From positions 1 through 32,282 of the IMG/VR virus record IMGVR_UViG_3300025138_000187: a DNA stretch of 32,282 bases; one strand, given 5' to 3'. This DNA comes from a virus. Of this stretch, positions 6,701 to 15,637 are shown one piece after another; within the stretch, counting starts at the first letter, position 1, and each line of letters starts with the position of its first letter. The position numbers were made by a program, and so were the translations under genes. Below the pieces are notes generated by a model that saw nothing but the letters and a program-made list of their open reading frames with translations, had not been told where the DNA came from and did no database searches.

Positions 6701-9700
6701 ATAAGTACAAGTAAGATCTTGTGGCCATCATAGCGTGCTCCCATTCGTATAATTTAAACTTATTACCTTTTCCATACCCAATAGGATTTTTACTAAAAAG
6801 CACATACTCAGCACCCATTCGCCAAGGATGCTCTGTGTTTTGACCTACAAGACTAAAATAATTACCCCACACTTTAGCGTTTTTATTGTCTTTTCTTATT
6901 GAATTGTTTACTCTAGCCATAAACTGTTGGTGCATACTAGCAAAAATTGCATTATTATTTTTTCTAATATCACTATAAAAAGATGTTTCAATTTCTTTAC
7001 TTGTTTTTCCATATATACTTCCATAAGTTTTTCCGTATACATACTTAGCGCCTTCACCTTCAAACTCAGCACCAAAAACTAACTTGTCTTCGCCTTTATA
7101 ATCTTTTTTACTTCTTGCAACTAGACCAGCTCTCATTTCATCAAAAAAGTCATTAACAGTAACTGTTCTTCCATCTTCTAACTTAATTTCACCTTTACCA
7201 TCATTTGGAAGTATTCTTTTACTAGGTTTTAAAAAACTGCTTAACGCACCCATAAACATGTTTTTTGGTAGATTTTTTATTACAGTTTTTTCAAAATCGT
7301 TAAAATAATCTCTTATTTGAGTTTCATCATTAAACTTGTAAGTTCCTTCACCAATAAACTTTTTCAATATTTTATCTACTCTATCAAGATCACCTTCAAA
7401 CGTAAGTTTTACAGCACCACCTTCTACTATATATAAGGCATCTACGTTTTGTGCCATTTTTTTACTACCAGCGCTAAATGCAGCTTTACTTTGCGCGGTT
7501 GTAACTTTAGCTATATCTGATTTAGAAGCACCTTCTTTTTCTAGTTTTCTTTGAGCACCAGATAATGCTACGCCAATTGATAAAGTTTTTGCAGCACCTT
7601 TTAAAAACTGACCAATATCTCTATTATATACGTTTGGTTGGTTTTTAGGTGTTATACCTAAATCTTTTTTAAGTTTTTCAATAGTTTCAGGTGTAGGGTT
7701 TCTAAACTCTGGTTTTAATATTTTTACATCTGTTTGACTTGACAAACCTAAACTTCTACCGCTTGGTGATGTTTCAGCGTCTTTTTTAACAGCACGATCT
7801 TTGCTAGTAGCTTTTGTATCTACATAGTCTTCGTAGAAGTAATCCATTACTAAGCCTTTTAAACCAATAGCTCTACCATAAACTTCTCTTGATACATCTA
7901 TGTTTTCACCTATTTTGTTTATATCAGCTGTTTTTCTAGAAACATTTAATAAGGGTAAAGTTTTAAGAAATTTACTAGCGTTTTCACCAGCGCTAAAAAC
8001 TCTTTGTATACTCTGTGCCTCAGCAGGTATCGGCATACCTTCTTTATACTTTGTAACTAAAGATAAGTTAGCACCACCTTTCATAATTTTATCGGCAGCT
8101 ATATCAAATATAATTTGACCAACTTGACCAGCGTTATTACTAATTACTTCTTTAAACGTATCACCTTTTTTTACTTTTATTTTAGACTTTATGTTATCAG
8201 ATTTTGTAGACACAATACTAAAGTCTTCAAACATATCTATTTTTTGAACAAAAGTTTGCTGTGTGTTTGCTGTATCGTTTACATCACCAGCAAGATCTTT
8301 TATGTTTGGATCATCAAGCTTAACACCATCACGAATAGCTAGTATTTTAGCTTCTTCAAATATAGTGTCATCTTTAGGTTTTATATTTGCAGTTACAAAT
8401 GTAGAAAATTTACCTTTTCCAGAAACGTATCTTGTTATAAGACCAGGTAGATAAACAGAAAGAGCAGATACAACGTTTTTTCTAGGTATATCACCATATT
8501 CTTCAGAAAAATTTATAGCAGTTAAAGCCAACGCATTGTACTGTTGTAACAACTCTGAATTAGCTTGTGCTAACTCAGTTTTATCAGTATTTTTATTTTT
8601 TATTATTCTAATTAACTTTTCAGGAGCTCTTTGTGTACCAGCAGAAAGCATTACGCCTTCTTGATCTTCTGGTGGAAGCACGTTTAAATTTTTTCTTTCT
8701 AAAACTCTTTTGTTAAAATTATCAATATACCTTAGTACGTCTTCCGTTGTTTCTAATCCTAAAAGTTTAGCGTTTTCACCAAATCTAAGATTATGAAGCT
8801 TGTTAACAAATGATTTTATAAAATAGTTTAAACTGCTTTCTTCAGTAGAAATCATATTAGCTCTTTTCATTGTAGCTATTATCTGTAAAAGCTCTGCAAG
8901 ATCTACTTGGCCGTTGTTCATTTCTTTATAAATCAATACTCTTTGTAAAAACTCTGAATAATCTTTTGACTTTAATCTTCCTTGATCAAATAATTTTTTA
9001 ATATGATCTGTTAAACCTTCAACAAGAAGTCTTGCCTCTTTTACAACTTCACCATCTACAACTAAATTATTGTTAATATCAAAGATGTGGCCAAGCTCGT
9101 GTATTGCAGATTGTATTGCGTCTTGTCTATCAAGTTCACTTGCAGAGTCTAGGTTTCTTCGTACGTTTTCATCAAAAACTAATATAGCACCGTTTGGTAA
9201 AAAAGTAGCATTACCACCAGTAGTTGTTTCTGTACCATCATAACCAGCTAAAACTTGTTCTTTAAATTCTTCTGATATATCACCATTTTGTATAGCTTCG
9301 TCAAGCACTTTTACAAGATCACCCCTGTTTTCAATAACTTTAAACTTATCCTTGTCTTTAATTACACCTCTAACAACAGCATTGAAATAATGGTGTTTGC
9401 CATAATCTTCATACATTTTGGTAGTAACATTTGTTTTACCGTGAGTTTCTTCTAGCTTTATTAATCTATTTTTTTCAGGTGTTTTTAAAAGCTTTTCTTT
9501 TTCAGCTTGTAAATCATCATATTCTTTTTGAAGTTTTTCTTTTTCTTTTTGAATGTATTTACCATCTTGACCACTAGAACCTATATCAGTAAAGTTTCTT
9601 AAAATTGACATTTGTTTTCTAGCAAGATTAAAAACTTCTTCTACTTCTTCTCTACTTAGCTCGGATATTTTTCCAAAAACTCCAATATCATGTGCTGCAA

Positions 9701-11684
9701 TTTCTTTTAATATTTCTTGATTTCTTTGTTCTAGTATGCTTCTGTCTAAACCTAGTCCTTCTGTACCTAGGTTTGTACCGTCTTCTAATATGTCTAAGTT
9801 GTCAGTATATTCTTCAAGTAAATCTGTATATCTTTTTCTCTCTGTTGATGTTTTTAAAGCGCTACCAATTATCATTTTCATGTTTTGGCTAGCAGATGGT
9901 CCGGCTATAGCTAAAGATGTTACAATAACATTGGCAAAAAAGTCAGCGTCCATACCTTCTATCAAACTCTTGTCTTCTCCTAAAACAACATTGTCAACTA
10001 TATTATGACCTAAAAGAGTTACTGATTCTTCTATAGTTTCAGTACCAGCTGACATCCATAAAAACTTACCACTTTTTCTAATACCGTCTTTAATATTTTT
10101 AACACCAATATACTTACTAGTTGCTACCATGTCATCAATCCAACGCATAGTACCAATTCTTTCAGCCGCAGCAGCTATACCACCAAATAATAAAGTTGCA
10201 ACTGCTTTGTTAGAAGTGCTATAATCTCTATATTTTTGTTGTTTTTCTAACTCTCTTTGATAAGCAATTTTATTTTGTGGAGTAATTTTTGGATCTGCAA
10301 TTGACTGTTCTAGTTGAGCAATAGCAGCGCCAGAACTTTGTTGCAACTTTTCCATTCGGTTTAATTTACCAGCACCTTCTACTACAACCCAAGTTGCTGT
10401 TAGACCTTTTTTTGCTATTGCTTGTAATCCTCTTTTTGCAAGTCCTTGATAGCTATAAGCAGCTACAATACTAAAAGTATTATCAGCAAGCATATTAGTC
10501 ACCGTGCTACCAAGGTTTTGAAAACTCAAATCAGCCATTTTACCTGTAAAAGGTATTTGCGTCCGTTGGGCTGCAGTCATTATGTTTGCCTGCTTCATTT
10601 GGTTTGTACGGTAACTTTTAAAACTACTAATTCTTGCTTCTTTATATATAGACCCAGTAGAAATAAAATTTTCAGCAAGCTCTCCAGCAAACATAGCATA
10701 ATTAACTGCTTCAAACATTATTTCTTCTAAACCTAAAGCCATTCTGTAAGTTGTACTATAGCTTTTATTTAAACTTTCTAAAACAGCAGCACCATCATCA
10801 GCTTTTGTAGCTTGCTCTTTAAACTCATCTAAAACACTTACAACCTCTAATTGTTTGTCAAAAACTTTTTTTCTTGTAGAAAAAGGTATAGTTTCGTTAT
10901 CTAAAAACTCTTTCATTTTTTCAACGTCAAAATCTTCACCAGTTGGAATATTGTATTCGTTCAACAAGCTGTTATACTCATTTATTTCATCTTCAACGTG
11001 AAGGCTAAAAGCATTCATATATTTGTCCATTGTACCAACTACAGAGTCTAAATTTGTAGTTGTGCTTTTAACATCTATGTCTTTTACAAAACTTGTAGTA
11101 AAAGGATCTTGACTTTCATATAGTTCTTCTATTGAAGTAATAGCCTCAATTTTTGTTTTGACAGGAATTGTTTCTTTCGCAAGCACAGGATTGAACGTTG
11201 TGTGAGTGTCATTGTAGTTATCTAATTGAGTAGCTACTCTCTCTCTTTTTTTTGTTGTTAAAATATTATAAAAATCATCTTTCAACGAATCTGGTATATC
11301 ATCAAGATCTAAATCACCTTTTTCTTGGTATAAGTTAAAAAGATCATATTTGTCTTCTCCTAAATAAGTTTTTAAATCCGTGTCATAATCGTTTTCGTAA
11401 GAAAATTGACCTGTAATTCCTGCGTCAAACTCTTGAACCTGACCACCTCTTGTACTAGGCAAAGGAACAATATCATTAAATGTTCTAGGTCTGTTACCAT
11501 CAAAATCACTATTAACTTCAAAAAGCTTAGAAAATACATTTTGTCTTAATAAAGTGTCATCATTAAATGTAACACTTTTTTTAATATCAAAAAGATTCTT
11601 AATATGTTCTTTGTCGTCTTTGCCACCCTCAGATATTATTATTTCAGGAGTCCTTTTAGACGTTGGTGGAGTAAGTGGAATCAT
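3753..11684 (-). CDS. Giant virion ejection protein with metallopeptidase motif and HAD domain
   Basis: The 2643-residue protein is the last and largest of three successive genes that look like T7 gp14-gp15-gp16, so I infer an internal protein injected with the DNA. Visible modules: an N-terminal mostly helical region; Ala/Gly-rich hydrophobic stretches at about 500-620; a charged coiled coil at about 700-760; an HELGH zinc-peptidase motif at 862-866; a HAD phosphohydrolase domain at about 1798-1960 with motif I DFDET (D1802, D1804), motif II T1880-A-R, a lysine near 1917 and motif IV VDD (D1936, D1937); and a conserved region after it (ASKGKFKLFIPPSHEDFVG). The C-terminal part has membrane-prone helices (about 2400-2500) and a closing LFGWSKWNLG. 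F/L-S-A/R-G motifs occur at 1013, 1230, 1403, 1779 and 1965. No DxDGD motif is present, so it is not the virion RNA polymerase of crAss-like phages. Large marine-phage polyproteins of this build are known; the biochemical role is not. Confidence 0.8.
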   Translation of the reverse strand: MIPLTPPTSKRTPEIIISEGGKDDKEHIKNLFDIKKSVTFNDDTLLRQNVFSKLFEVNSDFDGNRPRTFNDIVPLPSTRGGQVQEFDAGITGQFSYENDYDTDLKTYLGEDKYDLFNLYQEKGDLDLDDIPDSLKDDFYNILTTKKRERVATQLDNYNDTHTTFNPVLAKETIPVKTKIEAITSIEELYESQDPFTTSFVKDIDVKSTTTNLDSVVGTMDKYMNAFSLHVEDEINEYNSLLNEYNIPTGEDFDVEKMKEFLDNETIPFSTRKKVFDKQLEVVSVLDEFKEQATKADDGAAVLESLNKSYSTTYRMALGLEEIMFEAVNYAMFAGELAENFISTGSIYKEARISSFKSYRTNQMKQANIMTAAQRTQIPFTGKMADLSFQNLGSTVTNMLADNTFSIVAAYSYQGLAKRGLQAIAKKGLTATWVVVEGAGKLNRMEKLQQSSGAAIAQLEQSIADPKITPQNKIAYQRELEKQQKYRDYSTSNKAVATLLFGGIAAAAERIGTMRWIDDMVATSKYIGVKNIKDGIRKSGKFLWMSAGTETIEESVTLLGHNIVDNVVLGEDKSLIEGMDADFFANVIVTSLAIAGPSASQNMKMIIGSALKTSTERKRYTDLLEEYTDNLDILEDGTNLGTEGLGLDRSILEQRNQEILKEIAAHDIGVFGKISELSREEVEEVFNLARKQMSILRNFTDIGSSGQDGKYIQKEKEKLQKEYDDLQAEKEKLLKTPEKNRLIKLEETHGKTNVTTKMYEDYGKHHYFNAVVRGVIKDKDKFKVIENRGDLVKVLDEAIQNGDISEEFKEQVLAGYDGTETTTGGNATFLPNGAILVFDENVRRNLDSASELDRQDAIQSAIHELGHIFDINNNLVVDGEVVKEARLLVEGLTDHIKKLFDQGRLKSKDYSEFLQRVLIYKEMNNGQVDLAELLQIIATMKRANMISTEESSLNYFIKSFVNKLHNLRFGENAKLLGLETTEDVLRYIDNFNKRVLERKNLNVLPPEDQEGVMLSAGTQRAPEKLIRIIKNKNTDKTELAQANSELLQQYNALALTAINFSEEYGDIPRKNVVSALSVYLPGLITRYVSGKGKFSTFVTANIKPKDDTIFEEAKILAIRDGVKLDDPNIKDLAGDVNDTANTQQTFVQKIDMFEDFSIVSTKSDNIKSKIKVKKGDTFKEVISNNAGQVGQIIFDIAADKIMKGGANLSLVTKYKEGMPIPAEAQSIQRVFSAGENASKFLKTLPLLNVSRKTADINKIGENIDVSREVYGRAIGLKGLVMDYFYEDYVDTKATSKDRAVKKDAETSPSGRSLGLSSQTDVKILKPEFRNPTPETIEKLKKDLGITPKNQPNVYNRDIGQFLKGAAKTLSIGVALSGAQRKLEKEGASKSDIAKVTTAQSKAAFSAGSKKMAQNVDALYIVEGGAVKLTFEGDLDRVDKILKKFIGEGTYKFNDETQIRDYFNDFEKTVIKNLPKNMFMGALSSFLKPSKRILPNDGKGEIKLEDGRTVTVNDFFDEMRAGLVARSKKDYKGEDKLVFGAEFEGEGAKYVYGKTYGSIYGKTSKEIETSFYSDIRKNNNAIFASMHQQFMARVNNSIRKDNKNAKVWGNYFSLVGQNTEHPWRMGAEYVLFSKNPIGYGKGNKFKLYEWEHAMMATRSYLYLLETSLEQIDGEYLDFDRAYKLVMENYKLIALDNYEDKTKLVGSGRQKSMGKNWQFLVNTWLDRYFHPEVAAIEGKNGFGINPKNLFGEGRQTADQIYNVNINGNIKSLDTQVKQRNMFSRGTKMARGYTKDTIPRGMSAFDFDETVGISNNFVIATKDGETKRIASDEWPFVGDDLVQQGWKMDFTDFNRVTNGKPGPLMQKMKNQIEKFGPKNVFILTARAPQSEQAIHEYLKSEGINIPLENITGLGNSTGEAKAMWMLEKFSEGYNDMYFVDDALPNVKAVKNVLEQLDIKSKVVQARVNFSAGTKFNTILEEITGIDANKRFSAIKARKRGASKGKFKLFIPPSHEDFVGLLYNFIGTGKMGNRHRDFFEKTLIRPLNRAFRELNNAKQAIANDYKALKKTDRETAKKLNNKIKETKNDYNYEDAARVYLWNKYGYSIPGLSKADQNLLVEIVNNDSELKKYAETVSIISRQDKYVKPTEEWEVGDIRTDLIKATDGVNREQFFVDFNNNAKEIFSKENMNKIEAAFGENVREALEDMIYRISKGTRRPQGVNKNVNRFLDYLQASIGGVMFFNMRSAILQQLSVVNFINFEDNNLFHAAKAFANQRQYWTDWSMIFNSDMLKQRRGGLTMDVNYQDIASYASRSKQPVRSIIKRLLALGFTPTQISDSMAIASGGAGFYRNRVNTYIKKGMSQKEAEKKAFEDFQIVAESTQQSARPDMTSSQQNSVLGWMILGFQNVTSQYARIIKKSASDLIKRRISPPYTSQKKSDMANVSRILYYGFAQNIVFYTLQTALFAAMFNDDPDDEDLLKKKGRILNGTIDSLLRGSGVGGAIIATLKNMAFAFAGERTKSYNPDESSVLVEALNYSPPLGIKARKIVNAEKTFNYDRKVMDYMDTFDIDNPVWSAATNYVEALTTLPTNRLYRKTQNLQEVANRDNSTLSRIFMLFGWSKWNLGIEDPEIQRIRTITKRRKNRKQL

Positions 11685-11687
11685 TAA

Positions 11688-13253
11688 TTATTGTGAGTTA
11701 AATTGTTCTTCAAGTAAAAATGCAAATTCTGGTCTATTGTTTAATAAAGAGTAAAAAGATTTACCACTACCAGCGCTACCACCAGCTCTTTCTGGTATAG
11801 GCTCATAACTACCATTGTAATTATACTCCCAAGCCATTTTACCTTTTAATTTGTATACTTTTTTAGTTGTAGGATCTTTATAATCTTTTGTTTGTTTTAC
11901 GTATCTATACGTATCACCACCAAGATTTACAGTTCTAGTTGGATCTGCACCAGCCTTAATTGCAGCAGCGTCTGGGTTCATTGTTTTTACAAAACTAGGA
12001 AATTCTGCAAAGTATATTCTTTTATTCGTTGCCATAACTATACCACTTCTATCGTCTGTAGAAGAAGGTTTAGTGTTCGTATGTTGAGCTGAAGATATGT
12101 CAACAAGCCATTGAACCATTTCAGTTTCTAAAATAGAGTAGTTGTTAGTAGAAAAAGCACTTGTTAAAACATGTTTTTTCATTTCTTCTGCAACTTCTGC
12201 TGTAGGTGAAGCTGTTTCAAACATAGGGTCATAACTAGCAGCGTTTTCATCTATCATTTTAGTCCACTCTTCGTCAGTCTTACCCATTATTTTTGCAGAA
12301 TTACTATTTACAAAAGTACCGTGCTTTGCAACACCAGTTTGTTTATCAATTGAAGTGTTTTTATAATCATAAGCTGCGCTTCTTAACCCGTCAGGACCTA
12401 ATTTTTTAATTCTTTCAAATAAAATTGAAAAATCATTTCTAATTAAATTTTCTTCAAATATATTTCTACCACTTAGCTTAGCATTTTTACCATGCTTTAA
12501 TATAATTGCATCTATTTCTTGTCCTATGTTTAAAGTAGATCCATCATCTAGTTTTATTTTTTTATAAGCAAGATTTTCTTTATAACCTCGCATTATATCA
12601 GATATGTTATATAGTTCAGTTGTGTTGTCTTGATCCATAGTTACATACATTGAACCGCCAAGATCTATACTTTCGTTTGCAAGTGATGGACTTGCTAGCG
12701 GGTCATCTCCAGATCCTGCTGGTTGCTGAACCATTATACCGTTAGGTGTCATAATCAAACTAGAATTTACTTGACCTGAATAAGGGTTTGTTACAATATC
12801 AGCTAGTCTATTTTCAGCATCAAATCCAATACCAGCAGATCTATTTGTCCAGTTTTTATGAGCAATTTCTCCTTGCATGCTAGCCCAAGTTTCAGCGTCA
12901 GCCTTGTTCTTTTCAAACATGGTTTTAATTTGATTGATTTTTTTAGCAGCATCTTTATATTTTTTACTACCAGACCTTGACTTACCTAAAACTTCACTAG
13001 CTTTATAGTACTCGTTTTGAGCATTTATAAGAAAGTTCATGTTTTGATCACCGTTAACACCTTGAAAAATTTCTTGTGGCATTTCGTTAATCTTAAAATT
13101 TTTATTACCATAAGTAACTAATTCGTTAACAACAGCTTTTTTACTTGATCGATACTGACCTATAGCTCTTATAGCATTTAATATACCGCTATAGTCAAAT
13201 GGCTGTGCTCCCATTTGTGACGCTGCTTTTATTAAGTTTTGATCTGCTCCCAT
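11688..13253 (-). CDS. Internal virion (ejection) protein, gp15-like position
   Basis: The 521-residue protein has no signal peptide and no membrane segment. The N-terminal third (to about 140) is helical and charged (KKYKDAAKKINQIKTMFEKNK), the middle contains a Gly/Pro/Ser-rich stretch (about 160-190), and the C-terminus is Gly/Ser-rich with a short helical end. I recognise no catalytic motif. It lies between the small Ala/Gln-rich ejection-type protein and the 2643-residue protein, 29 nt behind the former and 3 nt ahead of the latter. By position and size it corresponds to T7 gp15, the middle member of the trans-envelope injection channel. The call rests on gene order rather than recognised homology; a minor tail protein is the alternative. 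Confidence 0.6.
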   Translation of the reverse strand: MGADQNLIKAASQMGAQPFDYSGILNAIRAIGQYRSSKKAVVNELVTYGNKNFKINEMPQEIFQGVNGDQNMNFLINAQNEYYKASEVLGKSRSGSKKYKDAAKKINQIKTMFEKNKADAETWASMQGEIAHKNWTNRSAGIGFDAENRLADIVTNPYSGQVNSSLIMTPNGIMVQQPAGSGDDPLASPSLANESIDLGGSMYVTMDQDNTTELYNISDIMRGYKENLAYKKIKLDDGSTLNIGQEIDAIILKHGKNAKLSGRNIFEENLIRNDFSILFERIKKLGPDGLRSAAYDYKNTSIDKQTGVAKHGTFVNSNSAKIMGKTDEEWTKMIDENAASYDPMFETASPTAEVAEEMKKHVLTSAFSTNNYSILETEMVQWLVDISSAQHTNTKPSSTDDRSGIVMATNKRIYFAEFPSFVKTMNPDAAAIKAGADPTRTVNLGGDTYRYVKQTKDYKDPTTKKVYKLKGKMAWEYNYNGSYEPIPERAGGSAGSGKSFYSLLNNRPEFAFLLEEQFNSQ

Positions 13254-13282
13254 ATTTTATTTATCTTTAATTAATTACCGCT

Positions 13283-13924
13283 CTAACCAACAGGTATTGT
13301 AAATGCTGATGCTACACCACCTATAATGTTACCCCACATAGCTTTGTTAGCTGCAATAGCTTGTTGAGCGTTACCAACTTGTTGCATAGACATACCAAGC
13401 ATTGTAGACTGTCTATCAAATTCCATACCTTGAACCATTGCATCACCTCTTTGAACTGTATCTCTACCTTTACGCTCCATAGTTTGTAATCTTGAAGCTT
13501 CTCTTGCTTGTGCCATTCTGTTAGTAGACTCTTGTTGTCCTATAGAAGCTGATGCTCTTTGAGCTGATACAGCACCTTGGTTAGCTAAAGCTTGTATATT
13601 TCCAGCGTTAAAATTACCACCACCTTGTATAGAGCTTAATATATTAGCTTGGCTTTGTTGATTTTGTTGTGACTCAAACTTTGCTTGTTGTTGATTTACA
13701 GTCAAATCTTCCATAGTGTTTTGCATGTTGCTATACACATTATCTTTATAAGGATTTTTAAAATCAAAATCTTTGTACATTTCCATTTGTTTTTTAAAAT
13801 CTGTTTCAGCGCCTTTCAATCTTCGCATGTTACCCTTACCCGCAAACAAGTTTCCAAGAAACTTTGTTGGAGAATCTTTTTCAGAACTATGTATTATTTG
13901 TTTTTTAATTAAACCTACTGGCAT
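13283..13924 (-). CDS. Ala/Gln-rich internal virion protein, gp14-like
   Basis: The 213-residue product has a basic N-terminus, a KNPYKDNVYSNMQNTMEDLT segment (about 56-75), then a long Gln/Ala/Ser-rich helical stretch without hydrophobic core (75-185). A hydrophobic glycine-rich C-terminus follows (about 193-213, WGNIIGGVASAFTIPVG) that could insert into a membrane. Composition, size and position at the head of a three-gene series resemble T7 gp14 and P22 gp7/gp20 type ejection proteins. The same NPY...EDLTVNQQ pattern is known from proteins of many marine phages. It is separated by 41 nt of A/T-only sequence from the gene before it and by 29 nt from the next. The stop codon is TAG, which is followed by a TAA three codons later. 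Confidence 0.65.
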   Translation of the reverse strand: MPVGLIKKQIIHSSEKDSPTKFLGNLFAGKGNMRRLKGAETDFKKQMEMYKDFDFKNPYKDNVYSNMQNTMEDLTVNQQQAKFESQQNQQSQANILSSIQGGGNFNAGNIQALANQGAVSAQRASASIGQQESTNRMAQAREASRLQTMERKGRDTVQRGDAMVQGMEFDRQSTMLGMSMQQVGNAQQAIAANKAMWGNIIGGVASAFTIPVG

Positions 13925-13965
13925 ATTTTTATTGTTTATTTATTTATAATTACACTTTTTACACA

Positions 13966-14346
13966 TTATTTACTACTAATAGCTATTGAAGAGCCTATTG
14001 CAAAAAGTTCAATTTTTTCTGTTGAGTTGTTTACTAAGTTTATTTCAGCGTAATAACCTTTTAAATCACTAGAATTTATTTTTTTGCTTTTAGAAAACAT
14101 TATATATGTAGTGTTATCTAAAACTAAACCTAAGTCTGCTGGTAAATCAAAGCCTGGCATTTCAACCTCAACCTCTGCTCTTTGATATTCGTTGCTTATA
14201 CTTGTTACTTCACCTAGTAAAGCAAAATTATTATCAGTAGAAGCCACATTGTGACTACCAGACTGAGTTGTAGGCGCATACCATATGCTATCGCCAACTT
14301 GTAAAGAAGTGTTTAAATCGTATTCAAAAGTTAATTTTGCTCTCAT
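13966..14346 (-). CDS. Small conserved marine-phage virion protein
   Basis: This 126-residue, beta-rich, cysteine-free protein has an N-terminal half with a DSIWYAP...G-S-H segment. Its C-terminal half carries TTYIMFSKSKKINSSDLKGY followed by YAEINLVNNSTEKIELFAIGS and a terminal SSK. The MFSK-x-K/N-x-x-N-x-S-x-LKGYYAE...ELF pattern recurs in uncharacterised structural-region proteins of marine phages, including cyanophages and pelagiphages as far as I remember. It starts 1 nt after the stop of the 429-residue gene, so the two are probably translationally coupled and used in the same particle. I infer a small tail or decoration component. There is no signal peptide or membrane segment. Confidence 0.6.
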   Translation of the reverse strand: MRAKLTFEYDLNTSLQVGDSIWYAPTTQSGSHNVASTDNNFALLGEVTSISNEYQRAEVEVEMPGFDLPADLGLVLDNTTYIMFSKSKKINSSDLKGYYAEINLVNNSTEKIELFAIGSSIAISSK

Positions 14347-14347
14347 A

Positions 14348-15637
14348 TTATCCTACTGTTAAAATATTATCTAATTCTAGTGTTAGTGTTAAATTGTCTT
14401 CGCCAAAAGTTTGAATTACTACATCAGCTGTAATTGTACCAGCTCTACTACTACCTGTGAAAGTAACTGTTTGTCCGTTTTCTATAGTTTGTGCTGAGCT
14501 AGCAGTTATATTAACACCATTACTAACAGCATCAACGTGAGGTGAGGCCGATGTTACTCCTATACCTGTCATTAAAACTCCTTCAGCAGCTTTTATACCA
14601 TCTGTGCTTGTTATAGGTATTGTTGCGCTACTTGAAACAGCAGCATCAGTTGTTGTTACTACTGGATTTATAACTAACTTAAAGTTGTTAATTTTAAACC
14701 TTGTAACATTGAACGCGTCTGCACCGTTACTTCCAAAACCTTTAAAAGTTATTGTTCTATTAGCAACAAAAGTTGAGCTTTTATCAATAATTACAGTACC
14801 AGGTGCGGTAGTATCACCTTCTGCGGTTAGTGGAACAGTATAAACATGGTTTAATGGTGTAGATTTGTTTTCATCTTTATACCCGTTAAAAATACTTACT
14901 ATTGTTGAATTGCTAGCTATACCAGTACCTGTAACACCCATACCAACAGATAATCCTTTTATATCTTTTAATTCTAATCTTGTTGAGCTAGAATCTGCCG
15001 TTAAAGTATCTTTTGTTGTTGTAAAGTAAAAATCATTAATTACAGGTTGTCTAGCTATAACAAATTGACTACTACTTAAACTAACAGGCCAAGATATTGA
15101 AAACTTTGAATTAAAAATCTTTCTAGTTACAGTTGAACTTATTCCAGTAGACGTATTATCACTTGGCAATGTATTATAAGTTCCAGAACTACCTGTAGAA
15201 CCTAAAGAAAAAGTTAATGTAGTGTCTAAGTATTGATCAATTTTTGCAACTCTATATATTGATTCATTACTGTCGTTTGCGTTTGATAATCCTTGTGAAA
15301 AAAACGTATTTGAAGTAGCATCTGCTTGTAAAACTATATAATACTCATCATCATCACTAACACTTGGAAAATGTATTGTTCCAATATAAGTACCGGAGCT
15401 ACCAATAGTTTTTTTAGATAACCTAGTAGGTGTTGCTGAAAAACTTCCTGAAGGTGTAGTAGTGTCTAATTGCTCATTAACAATAGTATTTTCAGGAAAA
15501 TTATAATAGTGTCCGTCTTCATTTAATATTATCATACTAAAAACAGCGTCTTTATCACCTTGTATCTCGTATGTTCTAGACTCTCCTTTACCTTGTATTG
15601 GATTTAAATTTATGTTAAATGTATTTATATATTTCAT
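14348..15637 (-). CDS. Beta-rich tail-associated structural protein
   Basis: The 429-residue protein is Ser/Thr/Gly-rich, cysteine-free and almost entirely beta by pattern. The first 135 residues form an N-terminal beta domain with strands such as AVFSMIILNEDGHYYNF and YYIVLQADA. Two related stretches follow: LSVGMGVTGTGIASNSTIVSI (about 216-240) and ITSTDGIKAAEGVLMTGIGV (about 335-356). Both resemble the VGMSVFGPGIPLNSTVATV segment in the 474-residue ring protein. The start ATG overlaps the muzzle stop (ATGA at 15634-15637), so it is coupled to the tail gene. Its composition suits a fibre, appendage or muzzle-associated protein exposed on the particle. No enzymatic motif is seen. The exact structural role is inferred. 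Confidence 0.6.
   Translation of the reverse strand: MKYINTFNINLNPIQGKGESRTYEIQGDKDAVFSMIILNEDGHYYNFPENTIVNEQLDTTTPSGSFSATPTRLSKKTIGSSGTYIGTIHFPSVSDDDEYYIVLQADATSNTFFSQGLSNANDSNESIYRVAKIDQYLDTTLTFSLGSTGSSGTYNTLPSDNTSTGISSTVTRKIFNSKFSISWPVSLSSSQFVIARQPVINDFYFTTTKDTLTADSSSTRLELKDIKGLSVGMGVTGTGIASNSTIVSIFNGYKDENKSTPLNHVYTVPLTAEGDTTAPGTVIIDKSSTFVANRTITFKGFGSNGADAFNVTRFKINNFKLVINPVVTTTDAAVSSSATIPITSTDGIKAAEGVLMTGIGVTSASPHVDAVSNGVNITASSAQTIENGQTVTFTGSSRAGTITADVVIQTFGEDNLTLTLELDNILTVG

Noticed and set aside
647-10730. Plus-strand open frames of 60-117 codons opposite the repeat protein, OMP and giant-protein genes
   Set aside because: They lie opposite long convincing minus-strand genes, have low-complexity Ser/Leu/Phe-rich composition from the complementary codons, and show no motif or start context.
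3753-11684. Giant protein as the virion RNA polymerase of crAss-like phages
   Set aside because: No DxDGD catalytic motif was found on reading the protein; the only similar string is DFDGN near the N-terminus, which lacks the last acid.
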